DNA of 64,000 nt, from contig CAKMXJ010000010.1 of assembly GCA_928724745.1 (NCBI GenBank), positions 1-64,000 on the forward strand, given 5' to 3'. The DNA is from Anthracocystis setariae (lineage: Eukaryota > Basidiomycota > Ustilaginomycetes > Ustilaginales > Ustilaginaceae). Shown piece after piece: positions 40,937-52,274 of the stretch. The notes beneath the pieces are model-generated. The model was not told the DNA's origin. It worked only from the letters and a program-made list of their open reading frames with translations, and made no database searches. How positions within the stretch are numbered: position 1 is the first letter of the stretch; the number at the start of each line of letters is the position of its first letter. Position numbers and translations under genes: made by a program.

Positions 40937-42425
40937 GGCGAAAATAGGAATACGGTACAGCAAAACAGTAAAGTGAACAAGTTCCAAGAGGTGCATGAGA
41001 AGAATCGAGGCGCTAAGCCCCGACTGTGGGTCAAAGCTGCGACAATGTGGCTGCTACGATGGACTGGCGTGTGCACTATCGTAGCGGACCGCCCTGAAAC
41101 GGCACCTACGTACGCTTTGCATCTGCTGTACAGTATCCCAGTCGCACGCAGGTTGCTGCCCCGAGCGAGTGCATCGTGTCGAATCAGGTCAGTAGCGACC
41201 AAAGATCCAAGCACAGGTACAGGCACAGGTACACACGCACACACGCACACGGTACAAAAGACAAACCCACACCTACTACATCCCCCACCCACACACACCC
41301 CCACAGACACGCACCTCCGTGATCTAAATCCGCAGGCAGCAAGGCAGCAAGGCAGCAAGGCGGGTGCGCGCTTAAGGAACTCAGATCTGCCTGCCATTTT
41401 GCAATTTATGCGAGTTTGAGTGAATTTCAAGAGGTGGCCGCGACTGCAGTTGAGTCAAACCAGTGAGTCAAGCAGCCTGCTTGGTTGGTTGGTTGGTTGG
41501 TTGGTTGGTTGGTTGCTTTGGTTGCTTTGGTTGCTTTGCAGCTGAAACTGAGTCGAGCGTTGAATGTGCGTGTGATTATTGCGGCTCGATTCAACGCCAT
41601 CTTGACCATCCTCTACTGCTTCTTTCCATCCTTGACAACTCCATCTCTGTCGGCCGCCTTTGTCGCTTCCACCTTTTTCTCTGTCCATCCTTGGGCTCTC
41701 CTTGCCTCCACACCCGAACCCCACCACCAACCACCAACCATTACCGCACCACCGCACAACACGTCGACGTTCAAATCCCATCAAGGTTATACCCATCTTT
41801 CTAATCCTTGGCATGCCCACTGCTCCACGCTGCTTTCGCTTCTTGTTGCTTTGGCTTCCGTCGGCATCCATCCGCACCCCATACCGAGTCTCAAGCGCCC
41901 ATCTTGCTTAATCTCAAACTCACATCTGCACTGCACCGTCTCACTTCCATCACCATCCACAGCGCGCTCTTCCATTCCATTCCATCCACATCCTCTTCCA
42001 CATCCTTTGCGTCGCTCTGCCACGAATATAGCGCTGCGTCACTCGAGCACATCCCGTCCGTTGTGCGTTCCCCTTTTCTCGCTCCGAGACCCGCGCATCG
42101 GCGCTCTCACTACGCTCTCATCCGCGCACCATCCTCTTGTGCGCTCGCAGCCACTCTTGATCAGCCCATTCGACGCCATTCCGCTACAAACTTGACCACT
42201 GTAACGCAACGCTGCATGCCAGGAGCACCGCTCTAGCACTACCCCAACTCTCCATTCATCCCACCCTCGTCCTGCGCTCTATTCAGCTCCCACCCTTTAT
42301 CAACAACCTCGCCATCGAATGTCCTTGGTTCCCTCACGCCAACCTCTTCCCATCCACCATACTCGCACCAACATCTGGGCTTCGATTCTCCTCTGTTCAG
42401 GCGCATCGCCTTCAGTTCAATCTGA
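38700..42425. other. 3.7-kb stretch without a convincing gene, rich in simple repeats
   Basis: No open frame here shows a domain or good coding character. Seen instead: an A run near 39087-39104; (GT)n at about 39331-39350; two ggcggcatatat elements near 40009 and 40350; atgagatgag repeats at about 40684; an A/G-rich tract at 40896-40937; gcaaggca repeats at about 41335-41362; (GGTT)n at 41481-41514 followed by three ggttgcttt units; and a pyrimidine-rich stretch from 41600 into the transcription factor start, probably its promoter and leader. A multi-exon gene or a non-coding RNA cannot be ruled out. Confidence 0.5.
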
Positions 42426-45400
42426 ATGCACGAGCACCGCGCTTTTTCTGTCCACACACCCTCAGCCTCCTCGGACAACAGCTTCAGCATGCAGGCCGCA
42501 TCGGCTCCACAGCAACACGACTTGTTCTACCATGATCCACGTCATCCTCAACCCCCATCCACTCTCGCCACGAATCCAAATTACCAACCTTATCGCTCCG
42601 ATCATCCCTATCCTCATCCATCCGTCAAACTCGAGTCCGACGCCCATTCCCTCGCCGCTCCATCCACCTCCTACATCGTTCGCGCTACACCACACCAGTC
42701 CACCATGCCTTATCGTGATCCTGTCTTCCACGATGCTCGTCCGTTCGCATTTACCTCCAACCCTCAACCAGAGCCACGTTTGCCGTACGTCCAGCCTCCA
42801 CTTCCATCGCAGCCCCAGTATTCCCCAGAGGCTGGCTACGTCCCCTACCCACCGCATCTATCAAATACAATAGCCACCATGATCGACTCTCCAGTCCATT
42901 CCCAATCCTCATCCATACCTCCAAGCCTCGATCGCAATGCGCACTCAGCCCATCAAGACGCTCAAGGCCTGTCTCATGCCAATCGTGGCGCAAAACGCGC
43001 CAGGCAAGAGTCCCCAGATCACCACGACAACAAGTCTCCCAACAACACTGGTGCAACAGCCAATACGTCCTCCGACAACAGCGATGCTCACAAAGCCGAA
43101 GGTAGCGGCAACGTCACCATGTTCCAGTGCAGAGGTTTCGGCGACTGCCGCATGGTCTTTACGCGTAGCGAGCACCTTGCACGCCACGTCCGCAAACACA
43201 CCGGTGAAAGGCCCTTCCGCTGTCACTGCGGCAAAGCCTTTTCTCGTCTCGACAACCTTCGCCAGCACGCCCAAACCGTCCACGCCGATATGCCAGAACG
43301 AAACGAGTTGATGATGCAGGAGCTCTCGTCTCTCCACGCTTCCCTCGCTCAATCCGCCGCCCAGGCTCAGCACGCACACGCCCAGGTTCTCGGCAAGAGC
43401 AGTTCGCCTGGTGCCCTCATCGCCAGCCATAATCACACAGCTCGCAGAGGCAAAGGATCAGGAAAGACAAGTGCTGCTCAACGAGCCGCACGCAATGCTG
43501 CCAATGGCAACCAGCGCTCTGTCTCTCCAGCTTCATCATCAAATCACCTTCACACGCAGTCGGCAGAGTCGCAACCTCAGACCCTGTACGCTTCTGCACC
43601 ACCATATCCACCGCACTACGACACCGCCGCCTCGTCAGCCGCTCCGCCAGCCTCGGTCAACTTTGCTGCACCCGCTTCTGCCGCGCCCATGCCTGTATGG
43701 GCAGGTCAATCCACACCGTATGCACAACAAGCAGCTGATCCACAACATCCAGCTGCTCAGCCCATGGCATTTGGTTCTGCTCAGCATCCCCAACCTCATG
43801 CGCCGCATTACGAATTGCCTCCTCACATCGCCCAGCCATCAGCCGCATACTATCCTTCTGCAGCTGGCTCCACTTCGCTTCACGAACCCTCTCCAGTCGA
43901 CTATGCACCTTCCCATCCGCCCTGTCATGCACAGGTTGCGCTTCCAGAGAGTCACCCAGATCGGTATATGCCTTCTTACGACACTTTTGGTCGACCGTCC
44001 GAGGAGCAGATGGCAAGGCGACCATCAGCTACTATGTCGCTCGCACCCGTGGACAGTCAGACCTGGCGGCCCAATGGTCCTCCGCTCGAGACGGCCCTGG
44101 CTGGTAGCCAATACGCCAGCAGTGAGCTCGAGACGGCCGATTCCGCCACTCGAGCGCCTGCCTTTTCCGACCCATTCTGGCGTGATTCCCATGCAGCGAT
44201 CCTTTCGACCAGTCAAGACCCTTTTGCGCCACAGAGCCACAGTGGCTTTGCCGACGGCGAGTCTCGCGCTCTAGAGCAACGCTCTCCTTACGAGTCCACT
44301 CTCTCGGCGCATCTGCACATGCGTACTCCCACCTTGGCCAAACGAGGTCGCGCAAACAGCCCTCCAGCATCCCGCGGCAGCATCCGCGCCTCGTTCGACG
44401 CCGGTTCCGCTCCCTTCTTGCCACCACCTGGCAGCTCGCATGGTCGACCTCCGGGAAGCTCGCAAAGCAATCGACCACTCACCTCGCACAATCGCCCGAC
44501 GCTTCCGCCGCTGTCGTCCATCACGCCAAGCGCCAGTCGACCAGGCACCGCTGCAGCAATGGCAGGAAGCCGTCCCGGGTCCATGGCGACGCAACGACTG
44601 CCCAGCATCGATCAGCAACTACTCGCCGCATCGGCCGAGCTCGACCGCCTCGACGCGCGATCCGGTCGTCCTTCATTCAGTCACCGTGGCGATGCACGCC
44701 CTCCCACCGCATCCGAGCTCGTCGATCGACCCAACACCACCGCGAGTTCGTGGGCTAACGATCGACGTCCGCTCACTTCTGGCGCATCTCTGGCTGGCAA
44801 GCCGCGCGTTTCGATCGCAGCGAGTGGCGACGAGCTTCCGCCGCTTTCGACGCTCCTCGAAGATCGAAGAGGATCACAGTCTACCTCTCGCCGTGGCTCC
44901 GCGTATGAAGTCTCCGGCTCATTTGCTGCCGAAGACGCACGCAGGTCGAGGATGGGTTCGTCGTATGGTGTGCGCGAGGCAGAAGCGCCGCCGCCAAGGC
45001 TGTTCACCGACAGCTCGGATCTCAGGACGAGCCCGACCAACAATGCATCGCCCTTCATGTTTGCACCACCTCCTTTGCCGCGCGAGAGCAGCGGTGCTTC
45101 TCTTCGCCCGTCTTTGGCTGGCTCTGGCTCGGATTGGCGCAGGCCAAGCTCGAGCACGGCTCCGGACGCACACATGATTTCTCGCAGACTCGGCTCCAGT
45201 AGCGGCGGAGCACTTGGGCTTGGAGAAGGTAGAACCTCGCGACCTGGCTCGAGCAGTGGACCAGCACTGGCAGGGCGTGATCTGACGCTCCCGCCTCTCA
45301 AGTCATCCGGCGGCTACAGTCGACCCGGATCGAGCTCCATCGCCATGTTGTTGCAGGGCGATGAAGACAGATCAGGTCGAAGATCCAGTGGCTGGTCACG

Positions 45401-45647
45401 ACCTCTGACGTCCGGAGACACACCTGCGCCACGCTTCGGCAGCAACGGCTTCGGTAGGACGTCGCACTCACGTGACGGTGAAGAGGACCATTCGGATCGT
45501 CGACGCTCGCTGATGCCCGGACAGCGTCCATCCACTCGGGACAGCCTCGCGTGGAGACCGTCCACTTCCGCTGGAGCAGGTCCGACTCGCTTCGAGCCAA
45601 GTTATGATGACCGCGATGGGTCTGCAAGTCCGATGGGCTCGCATTAA
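42426..45647 (+). CDS. C2H2 zinc-finger transcription factor
   Basis: The 1073-residue protein is largely Pro/Ser/His-rich, with two adjacent C2H2 fingers: C235-x5-C241..H254-x3-H258 and C266-x-C268..H281-x4-H286, joined by the TGERPF linker. The recognition helices ([16 protein letters not shown]) resemble the Msn2/Usv1 class, which read GGGG-containing stress elements, so a role in stress or metabolic regulation is inferred. The unusual C-x-C spacing of finger 2 is common in fungal proteins of this class. The rest has no domain; repeated SRPGSS-type motifs lie in the C-terminal half. The first ATG in the frame is used. Single exon. Confidence 0.88.
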   Translation: MHEHRAFSVHTPSASSDNSFSMQAASAPQQHDLFYHDPRHPQPPSTLATNPNYQPYRSDHPYPHPSVKLESDAHSLAAPSTSYIVRATPHQSTMPYRDPVFHDARPFAFTSNPQPEPRLPYVQPPLPSQPQYSPEAGYVPYPPHLSNTIATMIDSPVHSQSSSIPPSLDRNAHSAHQDAQGLSHANRGAKRARQESPDHHDNKSPNNTGATANTSSDNSDAHKAEGSGNVTMFQCRGFGDCRMVFTRSEHLARHVRKHTGERPFRCHCGKAFSRLDNLRQHAQTVHADMPERNELMMQELSSLHASLAQSAAQAQHAHAQVLGKSSSPGALIASHNHTARRGKGSGKTSAAQRAARNAANGNQRSVSPASSSNHLHTQSAESQPQTLYASAPPYPPHYDTAASSAAPPASVNFAAPASAAPMPVWAGQSTPYAQQAADPQHPAAQPMAFGSAQHPQPHAPHYELPPHIAQPSAAYYPSAAGSTSLHEPSPVDYAPSHPPCHAQVALPESHPDRYMPSYDTFGRPSEEQMARRPSATMSLAPVDSQTWRPNGPPLETALAGSQYASSELETADSATRAPAFSDPFWRDSHAAILSTSQDPFAPQSHSGFADGESRALEQRSPYESTLSAHLHMRTPTLAKRGRANSPPASRGSIRASFDAGSAPFLPPPGSSHGRPPGSSQSNRPLTSHNRPTLPPLSSITPSASRPGTAAAMAGSRPGSMATQRLPSIDQQLLAASAELDRLDARSGRPSFSHRGDARPPTASELVDRPNTTASSWANDRRPLTSGASLAGKPRVSIAASGDELPPLSTLLEDRRGSQSTSRRGSAYEVSGSFAAEDARRSRMGSSYGVREAEAPPPRLFTDSSDLRTSPTNNASPFMFAPPPLPRESSGASLRPSLAGSGSDWRRPSSSTAPDAHMISRRLGSSSGGALGLGEGRTSRPGSSSGPALAGRDLTLPPLKSSGGYSRPGSSSIAMLLQGDEDRSGRRSSGWSRPLTSGDTPAPRFGSNGFGRTSHSRDGEEDHSDRRRSLMPGQRPSTRDSLAWRPSTSAGAGPTRFEPSYDDRDGSASPMGSH

Positions 45648-45861
45648 AAGCAGCACTTGATTTTTCTTACGCATTTCAAACCAGTATTCTGTCCATCCGA
45701 GTTCCTGTAATCATTCTCCAAGCTCTCTCCTCTAGGATGCTCCAAAAGATCGGCTTGCATCTGTTCTCTCTGGTCATTACAACGACTGACGACATCATCT
45801 GGAGATGTGTGTAGCCGTTTGTGGTTTTGGGGAGGTTGAGCTGAGTTGGGGGTTGGTTGGT

Positions 45862-46986
45862 CTACTTGGAGGACACTTTGAGCGCTTTGAACTGTTTCAT
45901 GCTGTCTTCCAGGGCGGTTTCGACGGGGAGACGCTCCATGCTTGAGGCGCCGTAAAAGCCGGCGAGGTTGGGAACGCGGTCGAGTAGGTATTGAGCGTCT
46001 GAGGCTGAAGCTACGGGTCCACCGTGAACGAGGACCATGGTATCTGGCGAGATGGAGACCACTTTCTGCGTGACTGGAGGCCAAGTCGTGGATCAATGAG
46101 GTATTGAACGAAGAGAGGTTTCGGGTCAGCTACGGCGTGTAATTTGGCCGAGGCTGCTTGGGGAATACTTACTCTGGTGTGTAAGCTTGACGGCATCGTC
46201 CAAGGTCATTCCGGTCTTGGATCCGATGCTTCCACCCGATGTCAAGCCCATATGTGCAACGACCACATCCACACCCACCTCGGCCATCATGCGAGCCTCT
46301 TGGACGTTGAATACATAGGGTGTAGTCAAGAGTCCCAGCTTCTTGGCTTGCTTCATCAATTCCACTTCGTTATCGTACCCCATACCAGTCTCCTCCAAGT
46401 TTTGTCGAAAGTTGCCGTCGATCAAACCCACTGTTGGGAAGTTCTGGATGCCGACAAAGCCGATGTCTTTCAGCTCTCGGAGGAAGCGCGGGATGGAACG
46501 GAAAGGATCCGACGCACAGACACCGGCGAGAACAGGCGTGTGGGTGATGATGGGGAGAACCTCAGAAGCCATCGAGACGACGATGGCATTGGCATCTCCG
46601 TATGGCATTAGACCGGCCAGAGAGCCTCTTCCTGCCATTCGGTACCTTCCTGAGTTGTATAGGCTGGCGCAGAGGCGAAAATGATGCGCAGGTCAGTCCA
46701 GGTCGCTTTGGGATCAAGGCATCTTGATGGAAATGCACTCACATGATCAAGTCCGCTCCGCCTTTCTCAACGAACTTTGCTGTCCTGTTCACATTTTAGG
46801 GTTAGATAGGTCAAGTGCTCGCCAGTGAGTCGGTTGTCCCTCTTTGAGAGTTTGCATCGAACCTGAGGATGGAACTTACAGGCCAATGCCGGCACCAGAA
46901 CCAATGATAGGTTTGCCAGACTTGACATTAGCTCGAAGCCTGTCCGCTGCCTCCCGGCCATCCTTTGGCGGTTGTGTGTAAGACAT
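45862..46986 (-). CDS. TIM-barrel protein, PEP-hydrolase-like (Tm-1 C-terminal type)
   Basis: Four exons (46986-46880, 46784-46743, 46663-46173, 46073-45862) joined by GT..AG introns give 283 residues. The sequence matches the TIM-barrel family annotated as phosphoenolpyruvate hydrolase-like: [12 protein letters not shown] at the start, [45 protein letters not shown] and [10 protein letters not shown]. In plants this domain is fused behind a UPF0261 domain in the tomato mosaic virus resistance protein Tm-1. The enzymatic activity is not established. It is divergently transcribed from the UPF0261 gene, 265 bp away. Confidence 0.88.
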
Positions 46987-47251
46987 GTTTGTCACTTGGA
47001 GTGTCACTGGTGCTGGGATGGTTCTGGTCGGAAGTGAAGGTGGAGATGAGAAGCGGAGCATCTTAGAAGGTTGTGAATGACAGCATGTCTGCCCCGTGCG
47101 CTCCTCCACATGTCGCTTTAGCGCAGAATTGGGCGGATTGGCGAGCAGTGGCAGTGATATGACATACTCCAAGTTCCTTTCCTCGCACCTTCCATCAGCA
47201 TACTTGGCGGCGGCTCTGTGAAGAGAAGCGACAGTCACTCAGTCACTCAAG
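46987..47251. promoter_or_regulatory. Shared divergent promoter of the Tm-1-like gene pair
   Basis: The two genes start 265 bp apart on opposite strands, with no other gene between. A bidirectional promoter is inferred from spacing; cagtcactcagtcactcaa is a small tandem repeat just upstream of the plus-strand start. Confidence 0.45.
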
Positions 47252-48613
47252 ATGTCTTGCAGTTCCGCTCCAAACAAGCCCGTAGTAGCCCTGATAGGCA
47301 CACTCGACACCAAGCAGGCCGAATACCAACACGCAGTCACCTGGCTGGAAGAACACGGTTGCGACGTAATCCTCTTGGACTGCAGCACACAGCAACCACT
47401 CGACGGGCCTTGTTCCTTCAACCTTGGCTCCGACTCCAAGCTGTATAAGCCAAAGGACCTCCTCAGAACAGATTCAAAATCAAGCATACCCACCCAACGT
47501 TCAGAGGTCCGTGAAGCCTTGCGCCAAGCCTGCCTCCGCGAGCTTTCCGTGCTGCAAGAGTCCAGCTCACTCGATGCAATCGCATCTTTTGGCGGATCGC
47601 AGAACACCTCATTTGCAACATCGATCATGCGTGACCCCACCTTTCCCATCGGTTTGCCCAAATTTATGCTCACCACCATGGCTAGCGGCGATATCTCATC
47701 CTACCTTGGCGAGTCCGATATCTGCATCATGCCGTCGATCGGTGACATTTCAGGTTCGCTGAACGCCATCACGCTCACCACCCTCAACTGTGCTCTTTCG
47801 GCAATCTGCGGCATGGCGCTCTCTCATCACTCTTCGCCGACTCGCCCTGCTCAAAGCAAAAGCGAGCTTGTTAAGCCCATGGTGGCGCTTTCCATGTTTG
47901 GCGTGACCACGCCTGCTGTCAACCAGATCTCGGATATTCTCAAACAACACGGACTTGAACCAGTCGCATTTCACGCCACCGGCGCTGGAGGTAGGAGCAT
48001 GGAGCGTCTCATCCGTGAAAACTACTTTTCCGCCGTCATCGATCTGACCACCACAGAGATCTGCGATCATCTCTACGCAGGAATCCTCTCGGCCGGCGAG
48101 CACAGGCTGACCGCTGCAGCCGAATGCGCTGTACCGCAGGTGGTGTCTGTTGGAGCGCTAGACATGATCAACTTTGGCGCCATCCAGTCTTTACCCTCCA
48201 AGTACCAGCTCAAACAAGGCAAAGGTCCGATGCATGAAACCGAACAAGGCACCAAAGTCTACCAACATAATTCGCAAGTCACTCTTGTCCGAACCTCTGT
48301 CGAACAGAATAGAGAGCTTGGAAAGTATCTTGTCCAAACTCTGATCAAGGGAGCCAAGCGCGCTAAAGATGTAAGGCGAGTCAAAATCAGCATCATTTTC
48401 CCGCAGGAGGGGGTGTCAGCGATGGATTCTGAGCGTGGCGCTTGGCACGATGCTGAGGCGAGAGAAGCGTTACTAGCCAGTATACGTGAAACCGTAGAGA
48501 ACGAGGCAAAAGGGTTGGACATCAAAATCGAGGTTCAGAAACATCATATCAACAGTCAAGCGTTTGCAAACGTAGTAGCTAATCGAGCAATAGAGCTTCT
48601 CGAAAACTCTTGA
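47252..48613 (+). CDS. UPF0261 / Tm-1-like ATP-binding domain protein
   Basis: The 453-residue single-exon protein belongs to UPF0261 (PF06792), the N-terminal half of plant Tm-1. It shows the family start VALIGTLDTKQAEY, a GGSQNTSFA segment, MPSIGDISG, and IDLTTTEICDHLYAG. Tm-1 N-terminal domains bind ATP and, in tomato, inhibit a viral replication protein; the normal cellular role of the fungal proteins is not known. Pairing with the TIM-barrel gene suggests the two products act together or in one pathway. Confidence 0.9.
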   Translation: MSCSSAPNKPVVALIGTLDTKQAEYQHAVTWLEEHGCDVILLDCSTQQPLDGPCSFNLGSDSKLYKPKDLLRTDSKSSIPTQRSEVREALRQACLRELSVLQESSSLDAIASFGGSQNTSFATSIMRDPTFPIGLPKFMLTTMASGDISSYLGESDICIMPSIGDISGSLNAITLTTLNCALSAICGMALSHHSSPTRPAQSKSELVKPMVALSMFGVTTPAVNQISDILKQHGLEPVAFHATGAGGRSMERLIRENYFSAVIDLTTTEICDHLYAGILSAGEHRLTAAAECAVPQVVSVGALDMINFGAIQSLPSKYQLKQGKGPMHETEQGTKVYQHNSQVTLVRTSVEQNRELGKYLVQTLIKGAKRAKDVRRVKISIIFPQEGVSAMDSERGAWHDAEAREALLASIRETVENEAKGLDIKIEVQKHHINSQAFANVVANRAIELLENS

Positions 48614-48756
48614 TCAAATCTCTTCTTGTCACCGCAAATCGCGCCAATTTCAACTTCCTCCAAGAATGCACCCAAATGTGCTGATATTGAGCCGTCGCCA
48701 CACTGCCACCCATACATTGTGCCAATCCCAATCAATCGACACTGGCAGCGGCATTT

Positions 48757-48784
48757 CATCATCATCATCATCATCATCATCATA
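48757..48784. repeat. (CAT)n microsatellite
   Basis: About nine CAT units lie between the 3' ends of the UPF0261 gene and the cap methyltransferase gene. Confidence 0.9.
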
Positions 48785-48839
48785 TGTCCACATACTCGGC
48801 GCAAATTGTACAAACAGATTGCCAAATATCCATCCCGCG

Positions 48840-51800
48840 TCACATTTTTTCAAACGCAAATCCCAAATACAACGTAGCTGCCTGCCACATCTCTTCATCC
48901 AACCTCAACGAGCCATACTTGTCCACCACATTCATCCTCTCCAACAATCGTCCGTATTCCTGGTGCCTACACCCTTGGTCATAAATCTCGGCAAAGTTTT
49001 TGCGATAGATGCACCGCAGTCCCACTTCCTGCGCTACATCCTCAAACACATCAAAATCCACCACGTACTCCGGTACATTCTCCACCGCATCCTCCAAGAA
49101 GAACGTATATCGATTGCCAAACGCCGCAAACGTCTCGATCTGGTCAAAAGCCACTTTGTAGTATCGGTTGCCAAACGACCGATCCTCCGGATGCGCACTT
49201 TGCGCCATCCTATCCCGCAGCTCCCGACTGTCCGGAATCGTGCCCATAAACACTCCGCCCCTCCGCAGATACCGCGACACATTGTCCAGCATCACTCGAG
49301 CCTTCTCCACGCTCTCCCAAGCATAGTGCATGCAGAATTGCAACGTCACGTTGTCAAACATCGGCTCCAGCAGCTCCCGCGGTATCACTTCGTGCAGCGC
49401 CATCGAGAAACAGTCGAAAGCGAAAAAGTCGCCCGGATACGCATGCTTGTTCTCGCGGTGACGTGCGATCGCCTGTTCGATCGAAATCGATGCAATGTCG
49501 GCTCCCACCAATCCGCCTGGCTGCACTTTGTCCCACTTCTTCAGATCGCCTCCCTTGCCGCACCCTAAATCCAACACGCGGCCCCCGCGTGGCCTTACGC
49601 GTCCGTCCTTGCTCGGATCGCGTCCTCGTGCAAACTGACCGATGAGCACCGATTTGATCCAATTGTTGAACTTGCGAAGCGCAATGATGGGCGACTCTTC
49701 GCGTCCGTGCACACCTACTTCGCGACGCTTGTTGTAGTGATCGGCTACCTCCTCGGCGTCTTCCAGTGTGTCGCCGATAGCTCGTTTCTTAGCATCACTG
49801 CTATTCGACAACTGAGCGACCGGTGCCTGACCCGCGAGCTGGGTATGGAACTCGCGAAGAATGTCATCCAGAGCTTCGCGGCTATCGGCGTTGTTCTGCC
49901 GTTCCCATTCTCGACGAAGCGGGTTACGGCAACGCGAACGCTTCTGGTCGATTTCCGCAATTCCAATCGGTTGCATGACGTGTCTCGGCTTGGACACTCG
50001 GTGTGTGGGTGCATATCGTGGCAGACGACGGACCCCAGCAGCTGCCGGCTCTGTCTTGTCCTCAACCAACTTGTCCACCGCTGCTGGCGTCCTACTCCGA
50101 TCCTGGCTCCCTGCTTCCACTTGGGAGCGTTGCTCTGCCGGTTCCGAACCAAGAACCGTTGCTGCAGGTGCCTCTTCCTTTGTCGCATACTGTTGCGGCG
50201 GGAGGTCGTCGGAGGGCGATAACGCGCGAGCTGACTTGTGGTCGGCACTAGAAGGCTGCGGACTGGCTGGGCGATCATCCGTGCGGTACGATGAGCGTCT
50301 GGATGACGATAACTCTGTATCACGCTCGATCTTTGCAGCTTGGTATGGAGCCCGTGACAGATCGTAAGCTGGAGCATCTTTCTTCTCGTAGCAGTGATCA
50401 GCGCTGTGATCGCTCGTCTCTCGTGATTCAGGATCACGGCCATTGGAAGTTGGCTCATGCTCTTCGCTCATTTGCTGTGCTCGTCGCTGAGGTCCAAACG
50501 ATGGTGAAGGTGCAGAAGATGGCATCGAAGGCGGCGGATGCATGCTGGAGCGACCCAGACTAACGGGAGGATAAGCGGAGCCTGGGGTCGGCACGGTTGC
50601 TGAATCTTCACGGTATCCACGATGTGCGTCCGAGATGGGATCGTAATCTGAATGAGAATACCCAGGAGCTTCGAGCTGACGAAGATGTGGGCTGGTCAAA
50701 CTGGACGACCTCTCGCGCATCTGTTCATAGCTGCTAGACGCATGTGCATCCAAGCGAGGGAAATAATTTGTCTCCTCGAAGCCGTCAGTTGGGCGTCGGG
50801 GATAAGCTGAGGTTGGCGTGGTGGAAGGCACCGAACGAGCTCCGGGGGTGACAGGATAGCCGCTGAAGGAAGTGACGCTGCCCGGAGTAGGCGGAACGGC
50901 ATAGCCCGGGGTGGTTGGTGCGTGGCGGGATGGGGGTGGGATCGGGTTGACCAGACTGCCACGTCGAGGCGAGACGTTCATTGGCGGAGGCGGCATCCCT
51001 GCTGACGTGGCATCGGAGTCATCGCCGTTCCAGGTAGGTGCGGCAGCGTGCCCGAACGATGCACGCGGGAGTGCGCTGTGCGCAGATACAGGCGACTGCG
51101 GCAAAGGTGCGCGTCTGCTTTCTGGCGATCTGACAAAGGGGACATCCGGAACAGCAAAGCGATGCGATGGGGAAGGCTGCAGATGCACGTGGGCACTCGA
51201 GGCTGGACTGGACGAAGCACTGGCGAGCGCATACGAGTTGGAACCGGAGCGAGAAAAGTGGGCGTGACCAACAGAGCCGCTTTGAGATGCGTATCGTGCC
51301 CTTTCGGATGGAGGCCCACCATGGAAAGAGCCAAGACCGGGACTGGATCCTCCGCGGTTGAGCGTGTTGAGCGGATGCATGGCTGGCGGAGGTGCGCTAG
51401 TAGGCGAGTTGACGTAATACGGTGCAGAGCTGCCAGCACTAGTATCATTGCCGATGGAGCGGTCACGAGCATGTGATGCTGAAGCTGTTGGTGGATAGGC
51501 AGCCGGATGACCTACCGGCGACATTTGGGTGGGATGATGATGGGGAGGTGGATGGGAGACGTGCGACGAAACAGACGAATGGGAACCGGATCGAGGTCGA
51601 TCTTGGATGGCGCCTGCTGTGCCCTCGTTGAGCAGGTGCGCCATGCTCGGACTTCGTTCAGGACGGCCGGCCTGGGGAACGCGGGGATAAGAGGAGCTAT
51701 GGCTCGGTGGCGCCGGAGAAGGATGGAAGTTACCAGAAGAGCTGCTGGACCGGCTCATACTGTGCTCGGGCAATTGTTCGTCGGCGTAGTGTGGCCACCT

Positions 51801-52274
51801 GTTGGCATCTCTGTGCCTTTCGTGCTCTTTCTCTGACATCTCGCTGACTGCAATGAGATCCGCGATAGACGCACTTCTACGGGGCGGGTGTGGAGTCTCG
51901 AGGTGAAGTGAGTTGCGAGGACTGTGCGCAATACGATGCGATGCGTAATCATGCTCGGCATGACGATGATGATGTTCTTTCGAATGCGAGGGGATGGTCA
52001 CGGTCGCGGAACGGGGAGAATGGATGACTGCACCGGCGCCAGCATCGTATGCGTTGCGATCGCCGTAGGCCGCGTGGGAGTCGTTGTTTCTGTCGAGACT
52101 GTTGCTCGAGAGGCTGCGTCGCGGGGCGGATGGATCCTCAGGGTAAGCAGAGTAGCGGTGAGCATAAGCAGACGAGGATGTAGATGGTCGCGACCCATTC
52201 TCGAATGGGTGATTTGCAGGGGGAGACGATCGGTCGGAACCGCCTGCATCACGAACAGGGTCGTAGCTAGGCAT
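48840..52274 (-). CDS. ABD1: mRNA cap guanine-N7 methyltransferase
   Basis: The 1144-residue protein carries its methyltransferase domain at the C-terminus, about residues 830-1144. The SAM-binding motif VLDLGCGKGGDLKKW is at 900-914, and QFCMHYAWES and LRRGGVFMGTIPDS follow as in ABD1. The enzyme adds the N7 methyl group to the capped 5' end of nuclear pre-mRNA. Yeast Abd1 is about 436 residues; here some 800 residues of Ser/Pro/His-rich low-complexity sequence precede the domain. A long disordered N-terminus is known in other fungal and animal forms, though usually shorter. The ATG at 52274 is the first of the frame. Single exon. Confidence 0.93.
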   Translation of the reverse strand: MPSYDPVRDAGGSDRSSPPANHPFENGSRPSTSSSAYAHRYSAYPEDPSAPRRSLSSNSLDRNNDSHAAYGDRNAYDAGAGAVIHSPRSATVTIPSHSKEHHHRHAEHDYASHRIAHSPRNSLHLETPHPPRRSASIADLIAVSEMSEKEHERHRDANRWPHYADEQLPEHSMSRSSSSSGNFHPSPAPPSHSSSYPRVPQAGRPERSPSMAHLLNEGTAGAIQDRPRSGSHSSVSSHVSHPPPHHHPTQMSPVGHPAAYPPTASASHARDRSIGNDTSAGSSAPYYVNSPTSAPPPAMHPLNTLNRGGSSPGLGSFHGGPPSERARYASQSGSVGHAHFSRSGSNSYALASASSSPASSAHVHLQPSPSHRFAVPDVPFVRSPESRRAPLPQSPVSAHSALPRASFGHAAAPTWNGDDSDATSAGMPPPPMNVSPRRGSLVNPIPPPSRHAPTTPGYAVPPTPGSVTSFSGYPVTPGARSVPSTTPTSAYPRRPTDGFEETNYFPRLDAHASSSYEQMRERSSSLTSPHLRQLEAPGYSHSDYDPISDAHRGYREDSATVPTPGSAYPPVSLGRSSMHPPPSMPSSAPSPSFGPQRRAQQMSEEHEPTSNGRDPESRETSDHSADHCYEKKDAPAYDLSRAPYQAAKIERDTELSSSRRSSYRTDDRPASPQPSSADHKSARALSPSDDLPPQQYATKEEAPAATVLGSEPAEQRSQVEAGSQDRSRTPAAVDKLVEDKTEPAAAGVRRLPRYAPTHRVSKPRHVMQPIGIAEIDQKRSRCRNPLRREWERQNNADSREALDDILREFHTQLAGQAPVAQLSNSSDAKKRAIGDTLEDAEEVADHYNKRREVGVHGREESPIIALRKFNNWIKSVLIGQFARGRDPSKDGRVRPRGGRVLDLGCGKGGDLKKWDKVQPGGLVGADIASISIEQAIARHRENKHAYPGDFFAFDCFSMALHEVIPRELLEPMFDNVTLQFCMHYAWESVEKARVMLDNVSRYLRRGGVFMGTIPDSRELRDRMAQSAHPEDRSFGNRYYKVAFDQIETFAAFGNRYTFFLEDAVENVPEYVVDFDVFEDVAQEVGLRCIYRKNFAEIYDQGCRHQEYGRLLERMNVVDKYGSLRLDEEMWQAATLYLGFAFEKM

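Noticed and set aside
41485..42195. 236-codon frame starting in the GGTT repeat
   Set aside because: It begins in a simple repeat and runs through a pyrimidine-rich leader; there is no domain.
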